36,050 bases of DNA, taken from the NCBI GenBank assembly GCA_944328845.1, contig CALVHV010000009.1, positions 1 to 36,050 on the forward strand, read 5' to 3'. Positions 6,827 through 14,319 of the stretch are shown here, in pieces (within the stretch, counting starts at the first letter, position 1; each line of letters begins with the position of its first letter). The notes beneath the pieces are model-generated. The model did not search any database and was not told where the DNA came from. It worked only from the letters and a program-made list of their open reading frames with translations. The DNA comes from an uncultured Clostridia bacterium (lineage in GTDB: Bacteria > Bacillota > Clostridia > Christensenellales > Borkfalkiaceae). Made by a program: the position numbers and the translations under genes.

Positions 6827-8077
6827 TTACTGCACGTCGTTTGCGTACAGGGGGTATTTTTCGCACAGTTTTTTCACTTCCGCGCGCACGAAATCGAAGG
6901 CGCCTTCCTTTTCGGAGATGATCTTGGCGATCAGCCTTGCCACGAGGCGGGCGTCCTCTTCTTTGAATCCGCGGCTGGTGATGCTGGGCGTGCCCACGCG
7001 GATGCCGCTGGTGATGAACGGGCTGGTCTCCTCGAACGGGATGGTGTTCTTGTTGACGGTGATGTTCACTTCGTCCAGCATTTTTTCCAGTTCCTTGCCC
7101 GTCATGTTTTTGTTGCGCAGATCGACGAGCATGAGGTGGTTGTCCGTGCCGCCCGAAACGAGGCGCACGCCGCACTTTGCAAATTCGTCTGCCATGGCAG
7201 CGGCGTTGGCGACGACCTGCTTCTGGTACGCCTTGAACTCGTCCGAAAGCGCTTCCTTAAAAGCGACCGCCTTGCCCGCGATGACGTGCATGAGCGGACC
7301 GCCCTGCATGCCGGGGAACACCGCCTTGTCGATGGCTTTGGCAAACTGCTCCTTGCACATGATGACGCCCCCGCGCGGGCCGCGCAGCGTCTTGTGCGTG
7401 GTGGTGGTGACGATGTCCGCATACGGGACGGGAGACGGGTGCAGACCCGCGGCGACGAGGCCGGCGATGTGCGCGATGTCCACCATCAGGTACGCCCCGA
7501 CCTTATCCGCGATCTCGCGCAGGCGGGGGAAATCGATGATGCGCGGATAGGCGCTGGCGCCCGCCACGATCATCTTGGGCTTATGCTCGAGCGCGAGCGC
7601 TTCCAGCGCGTCGTAGTCGATGCGCTCGTCCTCTTTGGACACGCCGTAGGGCACGATCTTGAAATATTTACCCGAAATATTGACGGGAGAACCGTGGGTG
7701 AGATGCCCGCCGTGCGAGAGGTTCATGCCGAGGATGGTGTCGCCCGGCTGCAGCAGGGCAAAGTACACCGCCGTGTTTGCCTGCGCACCGCTGTGCGGCT
7801 GGACGTTGGCATGGTCGCACCCGAACAGCTGTTTGCAGCGCTCGATGGCGAGATTTTCGACAATATCCACATACTGGCAGCCGCCGTAATAGCGCTTGCC
7901 GGGCAGGCCTTCCGCATACTTGTTGGTCAGGTGCGAGCCCACCGCCGCCATCACTGCGGGAGAGACAAAGTTTTCGCTGGCGATCAGCTCGATGTTGCCG
8001 CGCTGTCTGTCCAGTTCCTGTTTCATCGCCTCGTACACTTCTGCGTCGGCGTTTTTGATGGTGGTCATATCGATCAT
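6827..8077 (-). CDS. glyA: Serine hydroxymethyltransferase
   Basis: The product has 416 residues, matching the family. It is a cytosolic PLP enzyme that interconverts serine and glycine while charging tetrahydrofolate with a one-carbon unit. Diagnostic text: [14 protein letters not shown] near residue 30, [20 protein letters not shown] at about 52-71, HSGAQAN at 95-101, and the PLP-lysine motif [14 protein letters not shown] with Lys229. I chose the ATG at 8077, eight bases after GGAG; the open frame continues far upstream but through the promoter, so the longer form is rejected. A second ATG three codons later is possible. The gene is monocistronic, with a good promoter (8108-8136) and a terminator directly behind it. 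Confidence 0.97.
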   Translation of the reverse strand: MIDMTTIKNADAEVYEAMKQELDRQRGNIELIASENFVSPAVMAAVGSHLTNKYAEGLPGKRYYGGCQYVDIVENLAIERCKQLFGCDHANVQPHSGAQANTAVYFALLQPGDTILGMNLSHGGHLTHGSPVNISGKYFKIVPYGVSKEDERIDYDALEALALEHKPKMIVAGASAYPRIIDFPRLREIADKVGAYLMVDIAHIAGLVAAGLHPSPVPYADIVTTTTHKTLRGPRGGVIMCKEQFAKAIDKAVFPGMQGGPLMHVIAGKAVAFKEALSDEFKAYQKQVVANAAAMADEFAKCGVRLVSGGTDNHLMLVDLRNKNMTGKELEKMLDEVNITVNKNTIPFEETSPFITSGIRVGTPSITSRGFKEEDARLVARLIAKIISEKEGAFDFVRAEVKKLCEKYPLYANDVQ

Positions 8078-8107
8078 ATCAGTTTCTCCGTCGTGTTTTT
8101 TCTTTCT

Positions 8108-8136
8108 ATTATAGCGCAATCGAATATTTTTTACAA
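8108..8136 (-). promoter_or_regulatory. Promoter of glyA
   Basis: On the minus strand: -35 TTGTAA (8136-8131), 17-bp spacer, -10 TATAAT (8113-8108), 30 bases before the glyA start. No purine-type riboswitch or operator is evident in the short leader. Confidence 0.8.
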
Positions 8137-8179
8137 GAAAAAAGAGAGGGAAAGAGCAAACTGTTTTGCTCTTTCCCTC
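8137..8179 (-). terminator. Terminator of the 119-residue hypothetical gene
   Basis: A 15-bp stem (8146-8160 with 8165-8179) with a 4-base loop. On the minus strand it is followed by TCTCTTTTTTCTTG. It lies 64 bases after the stop of the gene at 8244-8603 and just ahead of the glyA promoter. Confidence 0.85.
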
Positions 8180-8243
8180 ATTTTGTCTTTGCTCCGCGCG
8201 AAAGTGCTTCCCTTGCGGGGCAAGCCGCGCCGCCGAAAAGCTT

Positions 8244-8603
8244 TTATTTTGCGAGTTCTTTAAAATACGCCACCAGATTTTTGCTGCCGAACGGCACAAT
8301 AAATTTATAATTGGCGCCCGCATACGTAAAGCAGAGTTTTTTCTGCATGCCGAAGAACACGTTTTTTACCTTGACGCAGGAGAGTTCCTCCTTTTTTGCC
8401 GTCAGAAAGTTGTTCGACCACGAATTGTTCAGATGCGCCTGAAAAATACGCAGGACGTCGTCCTTGACGCAGATCAGCACCGCATTGACCGCGGCGCCCG
8501 CCGCTCCGCCCAAAACAGAGGCTTTCTGCCCGTAAGAATACAGTTCGCCGTCGTCGATCAGTCCTTGCTCTTTCATCAAAGAAAGAGCTTCTTTCAGTTT
8601 CAT
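8244..8603 (-). CDS. Small hypothetical protein, possibly PH-like
   Basis: The product has 119 residues and is soluble. The N-terminal part ([20 protein letters not shown]) is a charged helix pair. The middle holds a glycine/alanine stretch ([16 protein letters not shown]). The C-terminal half alternates short strands and ends in [19 protein letters not shown], a layout seen in small bacterial PH-like (YokE-type) domains, where a last helix packs on a beta-barrel. That is only a resemblance; no function is assigned. A ribosome binding site (AAGG) precedes the ATG at 8603. Its own promoter (8629-8656) and terminator make it monocistronic. Confidence 0.75.
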   Translation of the reverse strand: MKLKEALSLMKEQGLIDDGELYSYGQKASVLGGAAGAAVNAVLICVKDDVLRIFQAHLNNSWSNNFLTAKKEELSCVKVKNVFFGMQKKLCFTYAGANYKFIVPFGSKNLVAYFKELAK

Positions 8604-8628
8604 TTCCTTATCACCCTTTTGGTTTTTG

Positions 8629-8656
8629 ATTGTATCACTTTTTTCGGCTTGTGCAA
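8629..8656 (-). promoter_or_regulatory. Promoter of the 119-residue hypothetical gene
   Basis: On the minus strand: TTGCAC (8656-8651), 16-bp spacer, TACAAT (8634-8629), 25 bases upstream of the start codon. Confidence 0.65.
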
Positions 8657-8721
8657 GGATCCGTGCAAAAACATCGCCTCGCCCGCCAAAACCTGTTTTT
8701 TCGGGACAAAAGCCCGCCGAC

Positions 8722-9207
8722 TTATGCCTCGCTCTCTTCCGAAAGCGGCTTTGCCTTCAGCTCCGTGACGGCTTTTAAAACGGCTTCCGCGTCCGAAACC
8801 ATGTCCACGCGAAGCTCTCCCTGCGTCAGCGTAAAAATGACGCGGTGCTCCGCCAACAGGTCGCGGCGGCGCGCATACCAGCCGACTTTTCTGCCCGTGC
8901 GAACGTCCTGCACGTCGCGCAGAGGGACGTCCGCCCTGCCCTTTCGCGTAAACACGGTGAGCGTGCCGTTTTCGAAGACGATCAGCTCTTTCGGGAGGCG
9001 GCACATCTGTATGCCCGCGACGAGAAAATACAGGGAAAACCCTGCCATCACGATCGTAAGCACGATAAAGAAACCGTGCATCAGCTCGCTCTCTTCCCGA
9101 TCCAGGACCAAAAAGAGCACGAACGGGACGATACAGATCAGGCAAAGCACAAAAAACATCAGATAATAATTCACGTTTGCCTTTACGGCAAGCACCTTTT
9201 TTTCCAT
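8722..9207 (-). CDS. Membrane protein with two helices and a bacterial PH-like domain
   Basis: The product has 161 residues. Two membrane helices (about 14-36, LMFFVLCLICIVPFVLFLVL, and 43-66, GFFIVLTIVMAGFSLYFLVA) form a hairpin. They are followed by a beta-rich domain with LPKELIVFENGTLTVFTRKG and VPLRDVQDVRTGRKVGWYAR, a layout typical of YdbT/YdbS-like bPH membrane proteins. The role of such proteins is poorly known. The broken gene at 9266-9809 has the same arrangement and aligned text (PDELIVLRGDTFFVQTKEG), so the two are tandem paralogues. The ribosome binding site before the ATG at 9207 is weak, and no promoter is seen in the 58-base gap to its neighbour, so it is probably the last gene of the hisS-rseC-trxA transcript. 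Confidence 0.75.
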   Translation of the reverse strand: MEKKVLAVKANVNYYLMFFVLCLICIVPFVLFLVLDREESELMHGFFIVLTIVMAGFSLYFLVAGIQMCRLPKELIVFENGTLTVFTRKGRADVPLRDVQDVRTGRKVGWYARRRDLLAEHRVIFTLTQGELRVDMVSDAEAVLKAVTELKAKPLSEESEA

Positions 9208-9265
9208 ACTCTCAATCTCACTCCGAAAAACGGTCGCGGCAGAAAGAGTCTTTCCGCCGAAAAAA

Positions 9266-9809
9266 TCATTTACGTTGTTGCGCCACGATCTCTTTTAGCC
9301 TTTGAGAGGTTTCGGCAACGTGCCTCACTTCAAAGGTTTCCGCGCTCTCGCCGTTTTTCAGGCAAAGGCGGATCCTGCCATGATCGAATGCGGGCTGATC
9401 CGTTCCGTAGTTGTAACCCGTCATGAGAACGCCGTCCGCACCCAGCATACGAACATCCAGCACTTCGCAAACGGGGATCTTTTTTCCCCTTCCTTCGTCT
9501 GCACGAAAAAGGTATCCCCGCGCAAAACGATCAGTTCGTCGGGCACAGAGCCGAGCCGCCTGTACCGCCGCAGCAGGACAATGCCGAAAATGATGCCGAA
9601 GCAAAAGACGGCAACGCCCGCAAACACATACAGGCCCCTTGTCTCTTCCGGAAAGCTTAAAACGCCGCAAAAGCAGAGCACGGCAAACACCAGCCCCGCA
9701 ACAGCGGCGGCAAGCAAGATCCAGCCCCAAACCGCAAAGCACCAAAGATCGTATTTTTGCGCGACGATCTCCTGCCCGTCCTGTACGGCCGTACTTTTTT
9801 TTCTGCCAC
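9266..9809 (-). pseudogene. Paralogue of the PH-like membrane protein, interrupted by two poly-A frameshifts
   Basis: A GTG at 9809, behind GAGGCGG, starts VAEKKV and then leaves frame at a run of eight A (9795-9802 on the complement). With one extra A the text continues STAVQDGQEIVAQKYDLW and two hydrophobic helices. At a second run of six A (9480-9485) the frame is lost again after VPDELIVLRGDTFFVQTKEG. One extra A restores KKIPVCEVLDVRM through to EIVAQQRK and the TGA at 9266. The joined product would have about 181 residues and matches the gene at 8722-9207 in layout and motif. Both faults are one-base losses in poly-A, so they may be assembly errors rather than decay. It follows trxA by 17 bases, in the same operon. 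Confidence 0.7.
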
Positions 9810-9826
9810 GTATCGCGCCGCCTCTT

Positions 9827-10141
9827 TTACAGATTTTTTTCGATGAACGCCTGCATGGCGGCCTTGGGAATAAAACCGAGGTTTTTATCCGCCAGTTCTC
9901 CGCCCTTGAACACCATCACGCACGGGATGCTCATGATGGAATACCGCCGCGCGAGGTCGGGATTGTCGTCTACGTTGATCTTGACAAACTGCGCCCTGTC
10001 CTCGAATTCTTCCGAAAGCGCGTCGATCACGGGCGCGAGCATGCGGCAGGGGCCGCACCAATCGGCATAAAAATCGACGACGAGCGTCTTTTTTTCCTGC
10101 ATGGCGGCATCGAAAGCCGCCGTATCAAAGACCGTTACCAT
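9827..10141 (-). CDS. trxA: Thioredoxin
   Basis: The product has 104 residues, a single thioredoxin fold. The redox-active motif WCGPC is at residues 28-32 (Cys29, Cys32), preceded by VVDFYAD. The cis-proline loop is SIPCV: the usual threonine after the cis-proline is replaced by a third cysteine, which lies near the active site in the fold and could affect substrate choice. Thioredoxin reduces protein disulfides in the cytosol using thioredoxin reductase, which is not in this window. The start (ATG at 10141) overlaps the end of the rseC-like gene by 17 bases, so the two are translated together downstream of hisS. Confidence 0.95.
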   Translation of the reverse strand: MVTVFDTAAFDAAMQEKKTLVVDFYADWCGPCRMLAPVIDALSEEFEDRAQFVKINVDDNPDLARRYSIMSIPCVMVFKGGELADKNLGFIPKAAMQAFIEKNL

Positions 10142-10604
10142 TTGTTTTTTCCTCCTGATCGTCCGAATTTTTGGTTACATCGTTTTGGGTTACATCCTTC
10201 GGCGGACAGATCTCGACGACTTCCATGCCGAAGCCGCGCGAGCGGGCCGCCAGTTTATCCAGAAAGAACACTGCCGCAAAGCCGAGCACGAGCCCGCCCA
10301 GACAGCAGAGCGCCGCCCAAAGCTGGTTTTTCAACGCCAAAAAACCCACCGCCGCACCCGCCGCCGCAAACAATACGGGGAGAATGTATACGATAAAGGA
10401 AGCGAGCAGACGGTTGTCCTTTTCCGCCTGCACGATGACGGTGTCGCCCGCCTTCGCGCCGACGGTATTTTTTGCCTTGACTTTGACGGTGCTTTGACCC
10501 GCCTTGAACGCGCACACCTTGCAGCCTTCACATTCGGGACGCTTGCAGATGCGCAGCACGGCGATCTTGCCCGTCGCTTTGATGACGATCGCTTGTTCTT
10601 TCAT
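10125..10604 (-). CDS. rseC: SoxR-reducing system / RseC family membrane protein
   Basis: The product has 159 residues. The N-terminal soluble part holds four cysteines (Cys20, 25, 28 and 31 in CKRPECEGCKVC), the spacing seen in RseC-type proteins and probably an Fe-S or metal site. A small beta domain follows (KVKAKNTVGAKAGDTVIVQA), then two membrane helices (about 66-92 and 95-116) and a charged tail. In other bacteria RseC acts with the Rnf/Rsx electron-transfer complex or on the anti-sigma factor RseA. No rnf or rse genes are seen here, so the partner is unknown. The ATG at 10604 overlaps the hisS stop (ATGA), and the 3' end overlaps trxA by 17 bases, which suggests redox-linked co-expression with thioredoxin. 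Confidence 0.85.
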   Translation of the reverse strand: MKEQAIVIKATGKIAVLRICKRPECEGCKVCAFKAGQSTVKVKAKNTVGAKAGDTVIVQAEKDNRLLASFIVYILPVLFAAAGAAVGFLALKNQLWAALCCLGGLVLGFAAVFFLDKLAARSRGFGMEVVEICPPKDVTQNDVTKNSDDQEEKTNGNGL

Positions 10605-11860
10605 CGGCAGTTTTGTACGAGATAGGACACCACGTCCTCCGCTTTGACCTGCGTGCTTGCGGAAGTTGCCATGTCCTTGACGGTATAAGCGCCGCTTTCC
10701 AGTTCGTTGGAGCCGATGACGACGACGTAGCGCGCCCCCGCCTTGCCCGCGTACTTGAACTGTGCTTTGACCGAGCGCGCGGCATGGTCGATGTCCGCCG
10801 AAACGCCCGCACGGCGCAATTCGTTGGCGAGCGCAAACGCCGCTTTCCTGCCCGCTTCGTCCAGACCCGCAACGTAGGCGCACAACGCGCTTTCCTGCGG
10901 GATGGTCTTGCCCGTGTTTTCCATGACGAGCAGCATGCGCTCGATGCCGCTGCCGAACCCTACCGCGGGCACGCTCGGCCCGCCCAGGTTTTCGATGAGG
11001 GTGTCGTACCTGCCGCCGCCCAGCACCGTGCCCTGCGAGCCGATGCTCGTAGAGACGAACTCGAACACCGTCTTGGAATAATAGTCCAGACCGCGCACCA
11101 GTTTGGGGTTGAGCTTATACGCCACGCCGCATGCGTCGAGGATGCTCTTCAGCTTTTCAAAGTGCTCGCGGCACTCGTCGCACAAAAAGTCCACCGTCTT
11201 GGGCGCGTTTTCGTTGATCTTGGTGCACGCCTCTTCCTTGCAATCGAGGATGCGCAGCGGGTTTTTATCGAACCGCGCGTTGCAGGTAGGGCACATCTCG
11301 GAAAGGTGCGGCCTCAAATATTCTTTGAGCGCCTCGTTGAACTTGGGACGGCAGTGCTTGCAGCCGATGGAATTGAGGTTGAGCTCCACCCCTTCCACGC
11401 CCAGCGCGCGGATGTAGTCGCGGGCGAGAAGAATGACTTCCGCATCCGTCTCCGCGCCCTTGCCGCCGAACACTTCCACGCCGAACTGGTGATGTTCGCG
11501 CAGTCTGCCCGCCTGCGGGCGCTCGTAGCGGAAAACGGGGGTAATGTAGTACATTTTGAGGGGCAGAACGCCGCCCGCCATGCCGTTTTCGATAAACGAA
11601 CGCACCACGCCCGCCGTGCCTTCCGGCTTTAAGGTGATGGAGCGGTCTCCCTTGTCGAGAAAGGTGTACATTTCCTTGTTGACGATGTCCGTCGTGTCCC
11701 CCACCCCGCGCAAAAACAGCTCGGTATGCTCGAAGACGGGAGTGCGGATCTCGTGCAGGTCGTAGAGAGCCGCCACCTTGCGCGCCGTGTTCTCCACAAA
11801 ATGCCACTTGTAAGCCTCAGAAGGAAGTACGTCCTTTGTACCTTTGGGAATGTTTATCAT
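10601..11860 (-). CDS. hisS: Histidyl-tRNA synthetase
   Basis: The product has 419 residues, the normal length for a class II HisRS. It charges tRNA-His with histidine in the cytosol. Seen in order: N-terminal MINIPKGTKDVLP, motif 2 region with FRYERPQAGRLREHHQFG, a cysteine-bearing insertion (GCKHC, CPTC, DCKEEAC) common in Firmicutes enzymes, the histidine-binding LVRGLDYYSKTVFEF, motif 3 VGFGSGIERML, and the anticodon-binding C-terminal domain. The ATG at 11860 is fixed by GGAGG a few bases upstream; the open frame further upstream is only the hairpin element. No T-box leader is seen. Instead two copies of a structured element (11881-12285) lie between hslU and hisS. Downstream it overlaps rseC by four bases. 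Confidence 0.97.
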   Translation of the reverse strand: MINIPKGTKDVLPSEAYKWHFVENTARKVAALYDLHEIRTPVFEHTELFLRGVGDTTDIVNKEMYTFLDKGDRSITLKPEGTAGVVRSFIENGMAGGVLPLKMYYITPVFRYERPQAGRLREHHQFGVEVFGGKGAETDAEVILLARDYIRALGVEGVELNLNSIGCKHCRPKFNEALKEYLRPHLSEMCPTCNARFDKNPLRILDCKEEACTKINENAPKTVDFLCDECREHFEKLKSILDACGVAYKLNPKLVRGLDYYSKTVFEFVSTSIGSQGTVLGGGRYDTLIENLGGPSVPAVGFGSGIERMLLVMENTGKTIPQESALCAYVAGLDEAGRKAAFALANELRRAGVSADIDHAARSVKAQFKYAGKAGARYVVVIGSNELESGAYTVKDMATSASTQVKAEDVVSYLVQNCR

Positions 11861-11880
11861 ATGACCTCCAGGATAATATT

Positions 11881-12065
11881 CACGAAATTTCTTTCGAGCT
11901 GACGAAAGAAATTTCCGTGAGTTTAAGGGCAACCCCGCGGGCACGCGGCTTTGCCGCCGGCCGCGGTCGTTTCCCTCTGCGGCGCGCTCTTTCGGGGCAC
12001 ACCGCCAATACGCGCGCCGCATTCACCCTTCCCCACCACGCCGCCCGCGCGGCGCATGGGGAAAA
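11881..12065. repeat. Structured element, copy A (hisS-proximal), unknown RNA or DNA hairpin element
   Basis: On the plus strand: CACG, a 12-bp variable stem (11885-11896 with 11903-11914), loop AGCTGA, bulged C, CGTG; then AGTTTAAGGGCAACC, a GC-rich hairpin, GTTTCCCTCT, a 9-bp stem (11979-11987 with 12012-12020) enclosing TCTTTCGGGGCACACC, and ATTCACCCTTCCCC with a last hairpin to about 12060. GTGAGT (11917-11922) can pair with ATTCAC (12021-12026). Copy B has the same blocks with different stem sequences. The element ends 18 bases from the hisS ribosome binding site. It is not coding: the open frames across it differ between the copies and lack signals. Confidence 0.8.
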
Positions 12066-12092
12066 AGTCAAAAGTGTGATTTTGACTTTTTC
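12062..12092. repeat. Long AT-rich hairpin between the two structured elements
   Basis: Inverted repeat AAAAAGTCAAAA with TTTTGACTTTTT around a 6-base loop. It joins copy A to copy B and could act as a weak terminator in either direction. Confidence 0.7.
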
Positions 12093-12108
12093 AGGGAATT
12101 TTTTTGTT

Positions 12109-12285
12109 CACGCAAAAAGTTTTGTGCTGACAAAACTTTTTGCCGTGAGTTTGAGGGAACAACCGATGTTCGCGCCGCATGGCGCTCGGCATCGTTTTTT
12201 CCCTCTTTGCGCGATCTTTCGGGGCACGCCTTTTTTAAATCGCGCAAATTCACATTTTCCCTTTCGGCAGACGGCCGAAAAGGGA
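12109..12285. repeat. Structured element, copy B (hslU-proximal)
   Basis: The same architecture as copy A, 228 bp away. CACG, 12-bp stem (12113-12124 with 12131-12142) of unrelated sequence, loop TGCTGA, bulged C, CGTG; AGTTTGAGGGAACAACC; a hairpin with GATG/CATC ends; TTTTTTCCCTCT; an 8-bp stem (12207-12214 with 12240-12247) enclosing TCTTTCGGGGCACGCC; ATTCACATTTTCCC; a final hairpin TTTCGGC/GCCGAAA. U-G pairs in the second hairpin are allowed only if the plus strand is the RNA. Confidence 0.8.
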
Positions 12286-12323
12286 TGCGCCCCGCGTGAA
12301 AAACGCGGGGTCGGCGTGCTCTT

Positions 12324-13631
12324 TTACAAAACGTATTTTTTAAGATCGCGGTTTTTGATGATCTTTTCCAGATGCTCGTCGACATACTTTTTGTCGATGG
12401 TCACCTTAAACATAGGATAATCGCCGCCCGCGTTGAAAGAAATGTCTTCCAGCAAATACTCCATCACCGTGTGCAGACGGCGCGCACCGATGTCCTCGCT
12501 GGTGGCGTTCATATCCGCCGAAATGCCCGCGATCTCCTCGATGGCGTCCGACGTGAATTCCAGGTCGATGTTGTCCACGCCCAACAGTTTTGCATACTGC
12601 GTCGTGATGGCGTTTTGCGGCTGGGTAAGGATCTTGACAAAATCCTCCTTGGAAAGGCTTTCCAGCTCGACATTGATGGGGAAACGGCCCTGCAGTTCGG
12701 GAATGAGGTCTTCCACCTTGGAAATGTGGAAGGCGCCCGCCGCGATAAAGAGAATAAAGTCCGTCTTGACGGCGCCGTACTTGGTCATCACCGTGCAGCC
12801 CTCGACGATGGGCAGGATATCCCTCTGCACCCCTTCGCGCGAGACGTCCGCGCCGCCTTGGTTGGCTTTGCCGGCGATCTTATCGATCTCGTCGATGAAG
12901 ATGATACCCTGCTCTTCCGCGCGGGAAAGTGCCTCGGTGTTGACGGCGTCGTTGTCGATGAGTTTTTCCGATTCCTCGCCCACGATCTGCTGCATCGCCT
13001 GTCTGACCGTCATTTTACGGCGTTTTTTGCGCTTGGGCAGCATTTCGCCGAAGATGGAGCCGATGTTGATCTCCGCGCCGCCCGGCACGATCTCCATGCT
13101 CTTGGGCGCGTCCACCACTTCCAGTTCGATCTGCGTATCGTTGAATTTGCCTGCGCGAAGATCTTCCAAAAGTTTGGCGTCGAACACCTCTTTGGCGAGC
13201 TCGCCGCGCTCCCCTTTCTTCATTTCCGAAAGGATGGCGACGATCCTCTTTTCCGCCGTGCCCTCCGCACGGACGGCAACTTCGCGCATCTTCTCCTCGC
13301 GCACGAGGCGGATGGAGCACTCGACGAGGTCGCGCACCATGCTCTCCACGTCTCTGCCGACATACCCCACTTCGGTGTATTTGGTGGCTTCGACCTTGAT
13401 GAACGGCGCCTTGACCAGCTTGGCAAGCCTGCGCGCGATCTCCGTTTTGCCCACGCCCGTGGGGCCTTTCATGATGATGTTTTTGGGAGTGATCTCCTCC
13501 CTGTCCGCTTCGGACAGCTTGCTGCGGCGGTAGCGGTTGCGCAGGGCGATCGCCACGGCGCGCTTTGCCGCGTCCTGTCCGATGATATATTTATCCAGTT
13601 CGTTTACGATCTGTTTGGGGGATAGATTCAT
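12324..13631 (-). CDS. hslU: ATP-dependent protease ATPase subunit HslU (ClpY)
   Basis: The product has 435 residues, an AAA+ unfoldase that feeds substrates to the HslV peptidase in the cytosol. N-terminal [20 protein letters not shown], Walker A GPTGVGKT at residues 56-63, [17 protein letters not shown] (pore-loop region), an I-domain in the middle (about 110-210), Walker [12 protein letters not shown], sensor text [12 protein letters not shown], and the C-terminal DISFNAG with the tail DLKKYVL that docks into HslV. The ATG at 13631 lies nine bases after GAGGT. It is the third gene of the CIRCE-controlled trmFO-hslV-hslU unit; no clear U-tailed terminator follows before the structured repeats. 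Confidence 0.97.
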   Translation of the reverse strand: MNLSPKQIVNELDKYIIGQDAAKRAVAIALRNRYRRSKLSEADREEITPKNIIMKGPTGVGKTEIARRLAKLVKAPFIKVEATKYTEVGYVGRDVESMVRDLVECSIRLVREEKMREVAVRAEGTAEKRIVAILSEMKKGERGELAKEVFDAKLLEDLRAGKFNDTQIELEVVDAPKSMEIVPGGAEINIGSIFGEMLPKRKKRRKMTVRQAMQQIVGEESEKLIDNDAVNTEALSRAEEQGIIFIDEIDKIAGKANQGGADVSREGVQRDILPIVEGCTVMTKYGAVKTDFILFIAAGAFHISKVEDLIPELQGRFPINVELESLSKEDFVKILTQPQNAITTQYAKLLGVDNIDLEFTSDAIEEIAGISADMNATSEDIGARRLHTVMEYLLEDISFNAGGDYPMFKVTIDKKYVDEHLEKIIKNRDLKKYVL

Positions 13632-13713
13632 TGTTTGTTACCTCGCTCGTTGACGAAAGCCCCGACAAAAGGCTTTCCTCGTCCTGCCGCGCGAAAGGGG
13701 CGGCAGAGACTTT

Positions 13714-14247
13714 TTACACCGTCTCTACGGTGATGTGGTCGTTGGTGAACACGCAGATCTCGCTGGCGATCTTGAGCGCCTTGAACGCGATCTCCTCCGC
13801 GCTGCCGTCCGTTTCCTGCACCAGCGCGCGCGCCGCCGCGAGCGCATAATTGCCGCCGCTGCCGATGGCGCAGACGCCGCCGTCCGGCTCGATGACCTCG
13901 CCGCCGCCGCTGATGACCAGCAGCAGGTCCTTATCCGCGACGATCATCATCGCTTCCAGCTTGCGCGCCTTGTCGCCGCGCCACAGTTCGGCAAGTTCCA
14001 CTGCCGAACGCATGAGGTTGCCCGAAAATTTGTTGAGCATCCCCTCGAACCGCTCGGACAGAGAAAAGGCGTCCGATACCGAGCCCGCAAAGCCCAAAAC
14101 CACTTTTCCGCCGTAGATGCGGCGGACTTTGACCGCGTTGTTCTTAAAGACGACGGATTCGCCCATCGTCACCTGCCCGTCGCCCGCAATGGCGGTCTTC
14201 CCGCCGCGCTTGACGGCGCAGATCGTTGTGCCTCTGAATTCCGGCAT
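13714..14247 (-). CDS. hslV: ATP-dependent protease peptidase subunit HslV (ClpQ)
   Basis: The product has 177 residues, the proteasome-beta-like threonine peptidase of the HslVU complex. The N-terminus [12 protein letters not shown] shows a six-residue propeptide, so the catalytic nucleophile after processing should be Thr7. The family text [22 protein letters not shown] and [13 protein letters not shown] is present, as is the ending HITVETV. GGAGG precedes the ATG at 14247. It lies 72 bases downstream of trmFO and 82 bases upstream of hslU. In Bacillus the same neighbourhood contains the recombinase gene xerC/codV between trmFO and hslV; that gene is absent here. Confidence 0.97.
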   Translation of the reverse strand: MPEFRGTTICAVKRGGKTAIAGDGQVTMGESVVFKNNAVKVRRIYGGKVVLGFAGSVSDAFSLSERFEGMLNKFSGNLMRSAVELAELWRGDKARKLEAMMIVADKDLLLVISGGGEVIEPDGGVCAIGSGGNYALAAARALVQETDGSAEEIAFKALKIASEICVFTNDHITVETV

Positions 14248-14319
14248 AGCTTACCTCCTCGTTTCCCTTGCGGGAAAAACTGATTTTTACACCCGTTTTG
14301 CGGGTACGTATGTGTTATT

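Noticed and set aside
11881..11919. Hammerhead ribozyme (CTGACGA in the first loop)
   Set aside because: The heptamer is only partly kept in copy B (CTGACAA), and the GAAA and cleavage-site elements are not in the right places.
11861..12323. T-box leader for hisS
   Set aside because: The conserved T-box antiterminator bulge (GGUGGNACCGCG type), the AGTA box and a specifier loop are absent; the region consists of two structured repeats instead.
11836..12420. ORFs across the hisS-hslU gap (plus 194 codons; minus 12068-12385, 105 codons)
   Set aside because: They run through the hairpin elements and into hslU or hisS, lack ribosome binding sites, and the paired stems explain the lack of stops.
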